Under the pieces are notes generated by a model, which ran no database searches, had not been told where the DNA came from, and saw only the letters and a program-made list of their open reading frames with translations. Below are positions 6,421 through 12,371 of a stretch of 12,485 nucleotides of DNA, piece after piece. The DNA comes from Bacteriovoracaceae bacterium UBA7317 (GTDB taxonomy: Bacteria; Bdellovibrionota; Bacteriovoracia; Bacteriovoracales; Bacteriovoracaceae): contig DKQD01000139.1 of NCBI GenBank assembly GCA_002474345.1, positions 1 to 12,485 on the forward strand, written 5' to 3'. Every line of letters begins with the position of its first letter. Positions within the stretch are counted from its first letter, which is position 1. Position numbers and translations under genes: made by a program.

Positions 6421-7392
6421 ATGGGGCTACCTTTTCCATATTCTAATTTTAAACTTGTCGACTCACACAACCGCTTGATTCATAAGTTAAGAATCTCTCT
6501 CCTCGATGCTTGTAATATGAATTGCCTTTATTGCATGCCTGATGAAAAAGAGTTTATGGCCAAGAAGAGTTGGGTTTCGGGAGAGGAACTTTGTGAAATA
6601 TCTTCTAAACTCGTGGTTTATGGCATTGATGAAATCCGATTAACTGGAGGCGAACCTCTTTTAAGACCGGACTTTAGAAAAATTGTAAATGGGCTTGATA
6701 AACTTCCTCTTTCTAAGTTTGGCTTAACAACAAATGGGATTCATTTAGAAAGAGAGCTAGAGTTTTTAAAAGGTACTTCTCTTAAGTATTTAAATATTAG
6801 CCTTGATAGTTTGAATAAAGAAAATTTTGAAAAAATAACTCAGACAGATACCTTTGCTCGTGTTTATCACTCGATAGTGAAGGCCCACTCGATGGGTTTT
6901 AAAGTCAAGGTTAATGCAGTTCTTCTTAAGGGAATTAATGACAATGAAGAGGAGTTGGATAAGTTTGTTGAGTTTGCACAAAAAACTGGGATTGAAGTCC
7001 GCTTTTTGGAATTAATGAGAATTGGAGTTGCAAATCATTATTTTGAAAAACATTTTGTTAGTGCTGGTGAAATTATTGAAAGGCTTAAATTAAAAAACCA
7101 ACTTAAAGATAAGAAAATGCCCAAAGACTCTACATCTTTTAACTTTTTCCTGTCCAAGGGTGGAGAGATAGGTTTCATTGCTTCTGAATCCCGCCCTTTT
7201 TGCGGTCATTGTTCTCGTTTAAGGCTTGGAGCAGATGGAGCCTTAAGACCTTGTCTATTTATTGATCAAGGAGTGAGTTTACGGGGGTTAAAAGCTGAAG
7301 ATTTTTTAAAAACGTTAAAGCAAACTATAAAGCTAAAACCTTTTGACCGTATCGATACTGTGGGTCAAGCAATGCACCAGATAGGCGGATAG
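6421..7392 (+). CDS. moaA: GTP 3',8-cyclase MoaA (radical SAM)
   Basis: MoaA uses a radical SAM mechanism to convert GTP to 3',8-cyclo-GTP, the first step of molybdenum cofactor synthesis. The 323-residue protein has the SAM-cluster motif with Cys31, Cys35 and Cys38 (CNMNCLYC), GGEP at 76-79, and TTNG at 103-106. The second [4Fe-4S] cluster is bound by Cys261, Cys264 and Cys278 in FCGHC...RPC. It ends in Gly-Gly (322-323), the C-terminal tail known to be essential in MoaA. All key residues are present, so it should be active. Start ATG at 6421 directly follows the moeA stop, with GGCGGGG inside the moeA 3' end as ribosome binding site, implying translational coupling. moaC begins 8 nt downstream. 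Confidence 0.96.
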   Translation: MGLPFPYSNFKLVDSHNRLIHKLRISLLDACNMNCLYCMPDEKEFMAKKSWVSGEELCEISSKLVVYGIDEIRLTGGEPLLRPDFRKIVNGLDKLPLSKFGLTTNGIHLERELEFLKGTSLKYLNISLDSLNKENFEKITQTDTFARVYHSIVKAHSMGFKVKVNAVLLKGINDNEEELDKFVEFAQKTGIEVRFLELMRIGVANHYFEKHFVSAGEIIERLKLKNQLKDKKMPKDSTSFNFFLSKGGEIGFIASESRPFCGHCSRLRLGADGALRPCLFIDQGVSLRGLKAEDFLKTLKQTIKLKPFDRIDTVGQAMHQIGG

Positions 7393-7400
7393 GAATAAAG

Positions 7401-7889
7401 ATGACACACAAACTTAATCATATTGATGAAAAAAATAATCCCAAAATGGTAGACGTTTCGGAGAAAGGTGTCACTCACAGGTTGGCCACAGCTAGTTGTG
7501 AAATTAAGTGTGACCCACTCATTTTTGAGCAGCTTTCTAATGGAGATATTAAAACGAAAAAAGGACCTGTTTTTCACACAGCTATAACTGCAGGAACTAT
7601 GGCCGTTAAAAAAACAAGCGATATTATTCCTTTTTGCCACCCGCTGATAATTGAAGCATGTGACTTTGAGATTAAAATCATAGAAGAGCTTCAACTTATA
7701 TCGATTCGTTGCTGTGTAAAAATATCAGGGAAGACGGGTGTTGAAATGGAAGCGTTAACTGGAGTAACCGTAGCGGCACTCACTATTTATGATATGTGTA
7801 AGGCCATAACTCATAACATGGTTATAAAAGAGGCCAGGCTTATTGAAAAGTCTGGTGGAAAACGAACTGTCAAAGAAGGAAATATATGA
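7401..7889 (+). CDS. moaC: Cyclic pyranopterin monophosphate synthase MoaC
   Basis: MoaC converts 3',8-cyclo-GTP from MoaA into cyclic pyranopterin monophosphate. The 162-residue protein has the family length and motifs: MVDVSEK at 16-22, KKGPVFHTAITAG from 53 with a conserved Lys, IPFCHP at 76-81, GVEMEALTG at 113-121 and DMCKA at 131-135 (Asp131 and Lys134 correspond to the catalytic DMCK residues), then KSGGK at 150-154. The family acts as a hexamer in the cytoplasm. AGGA precedes ATG at 7401. The last 4 nt (ATGA, 7886-7889) overlap the start of the mobA-like gene. Confidence 0.96.
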   Translation: MTHKLNHIDEKNNPKMVDVSEKGVTHRLATASCEIKCDPLIFEQLSNGDIKTKKGPVFHTAITAGTMAVKKTSDIIPFCHPLIIEACDFEIKIIEELQLISIRCCVKISGKTGVEMEALTGVTVAALTIYDMCKAITHNMVIKEARLIEKSGGKRTVKEGNI

Positions 7890-8947
7890 AAAATAAACCT
7901 GTAAATAATCAAGTTCCACAAGTTTCATTATGCAGAAAAGGAGCTTGGTTAAATAGTGGTCTTCCCAGTGCTTTAAAACGTTCTATTAGAGATAAGTTTG
8001 GGTTGGATATAGAGTTTTGTGATGGTCAAAACCTGTCTTCAACAAAAGAGAGTACTTACAAGGATTATCTTAGTGCCCTTTTTCATCTTGAACCAGATGG
8101 GTTTATCTTTCAAAATAATTATCTTGTAGGTATTCCAAAAATTGTTTTTTTGGAATCAGAAGCCTGTCTTGATGCAGCCAAAAAGTCACCTTATTGGGAC
8201 GATGTTATCGGCTTTTTGAGCTATTCGAATAAAGACCAATTTATATCAAATAAACCGGTCTTTCAAAATTCAGATATAGATAAAATAAGTGACTTTCTTT
8301 TTGATTACATTAATAAATCCGTGACCTCTAGGCCTCTTTATGGCCTGGCCCTTGTTGGTGGGAAAAGCCAAAGAATGAAAAAAGATAAAGGATCATTGGA
8401 TTATTTTGGAAAGGCCCAAGGACAGCACGTCTATGATTTATTAGATGATGTTTGTGAAAAAACCTATATGAGTATAAGAGAAGAACAATCAAATTTAGCC
8501 TATCTTAACGGAATGAAAGATCATTGTCTCCCTGATAAATTTTTAAATATGGGTCCTCTAGGAGGACTCTTAACCGCTTTTCACAAACATCCTGAAGCTT
8601 CATGGTTAGTACTTGCATGCGATCTTCCTTACATATCTAAAGAAAACTTAGACCAGCTTATAAAAGGTCGTAACCATTTTAAAAAAGCAACCTGTTTTAA
8701 AAATCCTGAAAAGGGATGGTCCGAGCCTCTATGTACAATTTATGAACCTGGTGCAGTTAGAGCATTTCATCAGTATCTTTCCTTGGGTATTGTTTGTCCT
8801 AGAAAAGCTTTAATGAATGTGCCCCATGAAGTGCTTGAAGTTAACTCTAAATTGGTCCTTCAAAACATTAATACACCTGAAGGTTATAAAGAAGCAAAGT
8901 CTAAAACTCAGACTAACGTTTTTGAAAACGAAGGGAATTATCAATGA
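7886..8947 (+). CDS. mobA: MobA-type molybdenum cofactor guanylyltransferase with a P-loop-less MobB-like N-terminal domain
   Basis: MobA attaches GMP from GTP to Mo-molybdopterin, making the bis-guanine dinucleotide cofactor. The catalytic domain occupies about residues 150-335: LALVGGKSQRM (154-164) is the nucleotidyltransferase signature, DKG at 167-169, GPLGG at 223-227, and ACDLP at 244-248 gives the metal-binding Asp. The conserved Gly after RM is Lys165 here. E. coli MobA is about 194 residues; the extra roughly 145 residues at the N-terminus (GAWLNSGLPSALKR, FCDGQN, GFIFQNNYLVGIPKIVFLE) resemble the degenerate MobB-like domain found before MobA in Bacteroidetes proteins, but no Walker A motif is present. 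That comparison is from memory. AAGGA lies 5 nt before ATG at 7886; the gene overlaps moaC and moaD by 4 nt each. Confidence 0.88.
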   Translation: MKNKPVNNQVPQVSLCRKGAWLNSGLPSALKRSIRDKFGLDIEFCDGQNLSSTKESTYKDYLSALFHLEPDGFIFQNNYLVGIPKIVFLESEACLDAAKKSPYWDDVIGFLSYSNKDQFISNKPVFQNSDIDKISDFLFDYINKSVTSRPLYGLALVGGKSQRMKKDKGSLDYFGKAQGQHVYDLLDDVCEKTYMSIREEQSNLAYLNGMKDHCLPDKFLNMGPLGGLLTAFHKHPEASWLVLACDLPYISKENLDQLIKGRNHFKKATCFKNPEKGWSEPLCTIYEPGAVRAFHQYLSLGIVCPRKALMNVPHEVLEVNSKLVLQNINTPEGYKEAKSKTQTNVFENEGNYQ

Positions 8948-9189
8948 AGTCTATAAAGATAAAATATTTTTCTTCTCTAAGGGATGCAGCTAAAAAGGAT
9001 CAAGAAATTCTATCTATAGATTCACCAAAAAAAGCCTCGCAAATTTTTGATGAGTTGAATGAGCGTTATCACTTTCATCTTGATAAAACTTATGTGAAAG
9101 TCGCAATTAATGAAACTTATAGAGATTGGGATACTCTTCTTGATGGTGGTGAGACCCTTGTTTTTATACCGCCAGTGGCAGGGGGTTAG
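8944..9189 (+). CDS. moaD: Molybdopterin synthase small (sulfur carrier) subunit MoaD
   Basis: MoaD is the ubiquitin-like sulfur carrier of molybdopterin synthase; its C-terminal glycine is thiocarboxylated and donates sulfur to cyclic pyranopterin monophosphate in complex with MoaE. The 81-residue protein has the usual length, begins with the beta-strand IKIKYFSSLRDA, contains LLDGGETLVFIPPVAGG, and ends exactly in Gly-Gly, as required for activation. Its start overlaps the mobA stop (ATGA, 8944-8947) and AAGGGA is 7 nt upstream. The moaE start is 2 nt past its stop. The MoeB-type enzyme that adenylylates MoaD is not encoded here and must come from elsewhere in the genome. Confidence 0.95.
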   Translation: MKSIKIKYFSSLRDAAKKDQEILSIDSPKKASQIFDELNERYHFHLDKTYVKVAINETYRDWDTLLDGGETLVFIPPVAGG

Positions 9190-9191
9190 TT

Positions 9192-9635
9192 ATGTTTTTA
9201 TTACAAGAGGACTCTTTAGAAGATATAATAAATAAAACGACATTAGAGAACCCGGAGGCCGGAGGAGCAGTCTCATTTGAAGGAAGAGTAAGAAATATTA
9301 ATAAAGGTAAAAAAGTAACCCTTCTAGAGTACCAGGTGTATGAAGAAATGGCAGTTTTGGAGGGAAAAAAAGTTGTAGAAGAAGCTTTCAAGCTTTTTCC
9401 TATCAAGGACGCTGTATGTGTCCACCGTTATGGCCAACTAAAAATTGGAGAACGGGCAGTGTGGATATTGGTCACTTCAAAGCATCGTAAAGAAGCTTTT
9501 AAAGCTTGTCAGTATATAATTGATGAAGTCAAAAATAGAGTGCCTTTGTGGAAAAAGGAGTTTTATGAAGATGAAAGTGAAGCCTGGGTAGAGTGTTTAG
9601 GCTGTAAAAAAGGCCACCACCATCTATCACCATAA
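9192..9635 (+). CDS. moaE: Molybdopterin synthase catalytic subunit MoaE
   Basis: MoaE forms the heterotetramer with MoaD that builds the dithiolene of molybdopterin. The 147-residue sequence carries the whole family pattern: GAVSFEGRVRN at 25-35, LEYQVYEEMA at 45-54, HRYGQLKIGE at 78-87, SKHRKEAFKA at 96-105 and PLWKKE at 118-123, with Lys121/Lys122 near the catalytic position, then WVEC. The C-terminus adds a short CLGCKKGHHH tail that could bind metal, though this may be incidental. The ribosome binding site is the G run at 9181-9185 formed by the Gly codons of moaD, so translation is probably coupled. This is the last gene of the operon; it is convergent with the next gene, 5 nt away, and no terminator is visible. 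Confidence 0.95.
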   Translation: MFLLQEDSLEDIINKTTLENPEAGGAVSFEGRVRNINKGKKVTLLEYQVYEEMAVLEGKKVVEEAFKLFPIKDAVCVHRYGQLKIGERAVWILVTSKHRKEAFKACQYIIDEVKNRVPLWKKEFYEDESEAWVECLGCKKGHHHLSP

Positions 9636-9640
9636 AAAAG

Positions 9641-10666
9641 CTAAATTCGATTTTGAAGGAAAGTAAAAAAGAAGTTCATGTATCGTATATAAGCATCTCG
9701 ATGCTTTTTTTCCAGTGGAAGGTGAGGGTCCATATAGAGCCTTTTGAACTCTTGCCTTTTTCCTTTAATTAAATAAAAAGCTTTTTTTAATTCAGCATAT
9801 CTTAAACCTGGATATTTTAACCAATTGCTTTTTGCAAAAGCAGTCTCCATTATATAATTAAGTTCTTGAGTCGGCCTGCTACCAATCCAATACATAACAG
9901 ATCTACTAAAATCAAATGGGATAGGCAAAACTGAGTAAAAATTGAAAGTAAAAAAGTCTGTTCTGTTCGTTTTATAAGAACCATTAATGATTTTAAACCT
10001 CTCTCTATCTTGAATAAAAAAATTGAAAGCGTGAAGAAGGGCCGTTTGCTTTTTATCAAGTTTTCCGGCTAAGTAATCCTTTGTAGAGGGAACTCTCTTA
10101 AATGGAAATCTTCTCAGAATATCATTTTTGGGTTCTAAGAAAAAACCCCATCCAACAAAGCGTTTAAGCTTTTTGGATGTGTCTTTGTATACTATTTTAA
10201 CCAGTCTTACTCTATAGCTAAAAGAGGATAATAGGCTAAATTGTTTGTAGGCAAGATAATGATTTATTACTTTGGGAATACTACCTGAATTAATATCTCC
10301 GTGTGTAATCAAAGTCAGCTTTTTAAATCTTTCAAAAATAGTTCCTTTAAAATTAAGTTTATTAAATTTAAGGATTAGGGGGGGAAGAGAATCATAAAAA
10401 TTTAATCCTCCTCCATTTTGAATTAGTATAGGTTTCTTTTGCTTTTTACCAAGGCCGGAAAATAAAATGTTTGCTTTAAGAAAATTCTTTTCACCTTCTT
10501 GCCAATAATAACTTTTTTCTTTTAGCAGTAATTTGGCTAAATTTAATTCCAACTCTATGTTTAAGGGGCTGTTGTAATTAAACAATGATTTTGATTGTGC
10601 AAGAGGAGTCCTTACTATGAGCCAAAAGACTATAAATACCATAGGTTTAATCAATTTAAAATTCAT
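9641..10666 (-). CDS. Exported protein of an uncharacterised conserved family
   Basis: This 341-residue protein has an N-terminal signal peptide (MNFKLIKP, hydrophobic core to about residue 19, likely cut near PLAQS), so it should be periplasmic or outer-membrane associated. I recognise the core pattern LPPLILKFNK (94-103), GTIFERFKKLTLITHGD (108-124) and LAYKQFSLLSSFSYRVRLVKI (138-158) as matching a family of exported bacterial proteins with the consensus PPL.L.FKK, KLKLVTHC and Y..YNLL...SFRVRL, for which I know no function. A distant relation to CotH-like kinases is conceivable but I cannot support it. The protein is rich in Phe, Tyr, Lys and Arg. ATG at 10666 has no Shine-Dalgarno site; TATAAT ends 6 nt before it, suggesting a leaderless mRNA. 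It is convergent with moaE. Confidence 0.75.
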   Translation of the reverse strand: MNFKLIKPMVFIVFWLIVRTPLAQSKSLFNYNSPLNIELELNLAKLLLKEKSYYWQEGEKNFLKANILFSGLGKKQKKPILIQNGGGLNFYDSLPPLILKFNKLNFKGTIFERFKKLTLITHGDINSGSIPKVINHYLAYKQFSLLSSFSYRVRLVKIVYKDTSKKLKRFVGWGFFLEPKNDILRRFPFKRVPSTKDYLAGKLDKKQTALLHAFNFFIQDRERFKIINGSYKTNRTDFFTFNFYSVLPIPFDFSRSVMYWIGSRPTQELNYIMETAFAKSNWLKYPGLRYAELKKAFYLIKGKRQEFKRLYMDPHLPLEKKHRDAYIRYMNFFFTFLQNRI

Positions 10667-10672
10667 AGATGG

Positions 10673-10700
10673 ATTATAAATGAAAGAGAAAATAACGCAA
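10673..10700 (-). promoter_or_regulatory. Promoter of a probably leaderless mRNA for the exported-protein gene
   Basis: On the minus strand TTGCGT (10700-10695), a 16-nt spacer and a perfect TATAAT (10678-10673) are followed by 6 nt and the ATG at 10666. Transcription would start at the start codon itself. No Shine-Dalgarno sequence is present. Confidence 0.55.
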
Positions 10701-10757
10701 TTCCAAAAGTGTCTTTAAAGATAAATTAAAAATTATATATTTAACTAACTTTTGTGA

Positions 10758-11771
10758 TTAATAAATTTCTATAGTCTCGCCAAAATCTGGAGCATAAAAA
10801 GTTGAAGGTGAAATGTTATTTGCTTTTAAGGCCAAACTAAGCTCATTGACTGGCTCTTCAAACCCATCATCACCTAGAGAAAAGGTACCAAAATGAATAG
10901 CCATACTTTGCTTTGACTGCAAATCTTTATGGGCTTGAATCGCATCCTCTGGATCCATATGATTATATTTCATAAACCATCTTGGTTTATAAGCACCTAT
11001 AGGAAGAAGAGATAGTTCAATAGGACCGTATTGCCTTCCAATATCCTGAAAGTGTGGCCCATATCCAGTGTCCCCCGCAAAGTAGATTTTTTTATTGTCT
11101 TTCTCAATTAAAAAACTACCCCAAAGTGTTTTAAGCCTGTCTGTGAGTCCTCTTGCTGACCAATGTTGTGCCGTAAGAAAAGTAATGTTTGTATCTTTTA
11201 CGGTAATTTTATCATCCCAGTCCATATCTTTGAAATTTGTAAAACCTTCTTTCTTAAAAAGAAGGCCATTACCCAAGCCAGATAAGATAATAGGGTTATC
11301 CCTTTGTACAAGCCTTCTAAGGGTTGGTAAGTCAAGGTGGTCGTAGTGATTATGGCTAATAAGAATTATGTCTATAGGAGGAAGGTTTTTAAAAGAGACA
11401 CCTGGATTCCTTACCCTTTCTGGACCTGCCCAAGAAACTGGACTTGTTCTATTAGAAAAAATTGGGTCTGTTATTATATTAACCTTGCCCATTTGGATAA
11501 GCACCGTTGCATGGTTTATAAATGTAGCTGTTAGTGCGCCCTGATCACCCCTTTCTTTTGGTTTTGACGAAAGTTTATTCTCAACCCATTTAGGCCAGGG
11601 CGCTTTTTTAGATGTAAACCTCCATTTTAAGAAGGTAAATAATCCTTTTGTTTCATGGTTATATTTATTATAGAATGTTTCGCCATCGAAATGATCTGAT
11701 TTGGGGCCCTTATAAGCTGAGGTACAAGAGAGGAAGCAAAAGTACAGTAAGATTTTCTTGTTAAACTTCAT
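10758..11771 (-). CDS. NAPE-PLD-like metallo-beta-lactamase-fold hydrolase, probable lipoprotein
   Basis: From the ATG at 11771 this is a 337-residue protein. It begins MKFNKK, a hydrophobic stretch and FLSC, a slightly atypical lipobox (Phe at -3) giving Cys16 as lipidation site, so it is probably a lipoprotein. The rest is the N-acylphosphatidylethanolamine phospholipase D-like branch of the metallo-beta-lactamase fold: FDGETFYN (28-35), GPERVRNPG (116-124), and the zinc ligands HNHYDH (His140, His142, Asp144, His145), His203 in QHWS, Asp234 in AGDTG and His293 in IHFGTF. All ligands are present. Family members hydrolyse phosphodiester bonds in N-acyl phospholipids; bacterial substrates are mostly unproven. 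The frame extends to a TTG at 11807, but that TTG is part of a perfect TTGACA -35 box, so I chose 11771. Confidence 0.88.
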   Translation of the reverse strand: MKFNKKILLYFCFLSCTSAYKGPKSDHFDGETFYNKYNHETKGLFTFLKWRFTSKKAPWPKWVENKLSSKPKERGDQGALTATFINHATVLIQMGKVNIITDPIFSNRTSPVSWAGPERVRNPGVSFKNLPPIDIILISHNHYDHLDLPTLRRLVQRDNPIILSGLGNGLLFKKEGFTNFKDMDWDDKITVKDTNITFLTAQHWSARGLTDRLKTLWGSFLIEKDNKKIYFAGDTGYGPHFQDIGRQYGPIELSLLPIGAYKPRWFMKYNHMDPEDAIQAHKDLQSKQSMAIHFGTFSLGDDGFEEPVNELSLALKANNISPSTFYAPDFGETIEIY

Positions 11772-11831
11772 CAAGTAATTAAAGTCCTCCTGAAGTAAAG
11801 TTGTCAAGAGGACTTTAATGAAGATTACTTG
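11772..11831. repeat. 18-bp inverted repeat (6-nt bulge) overlapping the NAPE-PLD-like gene promoter and ending at its ATG
   Basis: CAAGTAATTAAAGTCCTC (11772-11789) is the reverse complement of GAGGACTTTAAT (11808-11819) joined to TACTTG (11826-11831), with an extra GAAGAT between them in the distal arm. The 18-nt loop (11790-11807) contains the TTGACA box. The proximal arm contains the -10 and stops exactly at the start codon at 11771. It could be an operator or, in read-through RNA from the receiver gene, a hairpin that hides the start. No T-tract follows on either strand, so it is not a standard terminator. Confidence 0.6.
11778..11807 (-). promoter_or_regulatory. Promoter of a probably leaderless mRNA for the NAPE-PLD-like gene
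   Basis: On the minus strand a perfect TTGACA (11807-11802), 18-nt spacer and TTTAAT (11783-11778) end 6 nt before the ATG at 11771. A GGAGG is present but lies in the spacer, 14 nt before ATG, too far for a normal ribosome binding site and not in the transcript if this promoter is used. Confidence 0.5.
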
Positions 11832-11843
11832 TTAAAATATCGT

Positions 11844-12242
11844 TTAAGCTGCCATTTTTCCTTTGTCTCGGTGATTATCTATCGCTAACAGCATTCCATT
11901 GATTATCTGTTTTCCAATATGTTTCTTTTCAATATAAGAATCAGAATGATTAAGGACTCTATTTGGCAAAGAGTTGTAGTCATCTTCACCTAATAGCAGA
12001 ATTGGATATTGCCCATAGCATTTCATTGATAGGTTGACACCTTCTGAGTTTTTACCATCGGCATCGGCAATCAGAGCATCGAACCCTCTCTCCCTTTTCA
12101 AAATAAAGAGTGCCTCGCTCATTGATTCTGCTGTTACTACTGAGATACCTTTTTTACCTAATTTCTCAGTTACATTCTTAAAGAGTGTTTGGTCTTCGGC
12201 GACGAGTAGTACTTTGCTAAAAATATTTCCTTTGATTCTAAT
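11844..12242 (-). CDS. Degenerate single-domain response regulator receiver, probable ATT start
   Basis: The 132-residue protein is one receiver domain with no output domain. The first strand SKVLLVAEDQ is at about 9-18, with acidic Glu16/Asp17; the phospho-acceptor is probably Asp60 in LIADAD; the switch Thr/Ser is replaced by Gly85 in LLLGEDD; Lys106/Lys107 may fill the conserved Lys site. A start at the internal ATG (12122) would remove the first beta strand and acidic pair. The frame has no ATG, GTG, TTG or CTG before the stop at 12270-12268, but ATT at 12242 lies 5 nt after a strong GGGAGG. ATT initiation is known for infC. If real, phosphorylation signalling is likely altered by the missing Thr. 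It lies 72 nt upstream of the NAPE-PLD-like gene, which has its own promoter. Confidence 0.65.
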   Translation of the reverse strand: MRIKGNIFSKVLLVAEDQTLFKNVTEKLGKKGISVVTAESMSEALFILKRERGFDALIADADGKNSEGVNLSMKCYGQYPILLLGEDDYNSLPNRVLNHSDSYIEKKHIGKQIINGMLLAIDNHRDKGKMAA

Positions 12243-12255
12243 AAGGGCCTCCCTG

Positions 12256-12302
12256 AAAAGGTTGAGGATTTAAGGTTATTATACTTGAAGTCTCAACCTT
12301 TT
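12256..12302. promoter_or_regulatory. 11-bp inverted repeat flanking the -10 box of the receiver gene
   Basis: AAAAGGTTGAG (12256-12266) and CTCAACCTTTT (12292-12302) are perfect reverse complements with a 25-nt loop. On the minus strand the loop contains TATAAT (12283-12278), so a promoter would lie between the arms, with a start near 12271. The -35 region is poor (CCTAAA or similar), which would fit an activated promoter. A second AACCTT inside the loop could pair with the same left arm, giving alternative folds. It could instead terminate the upstream minus-strand gene, since four Ts end the right arm. Confidence 0.45.
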
Positions 12303-12371
12303 TAGGAAATTTTCATTGCTTATTCAGTGGTTTTTTAAATTTTAGAGGCCGAAATAATTTTTATTTGCTAA

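Noticed and set aside
7365..7694. Minus-strand frame across the moaA/moaC junction
   Set aside because: It is antisense to two certain genes and encodes no recognisable protein.
11772..11807. TTG at 11807 as start of the NAPE-PLD-like protein
   Set aside because: The TTG is the beginning of a perfect TTGACA box, and the extra 12 residues would bury the lipoprotein signal.
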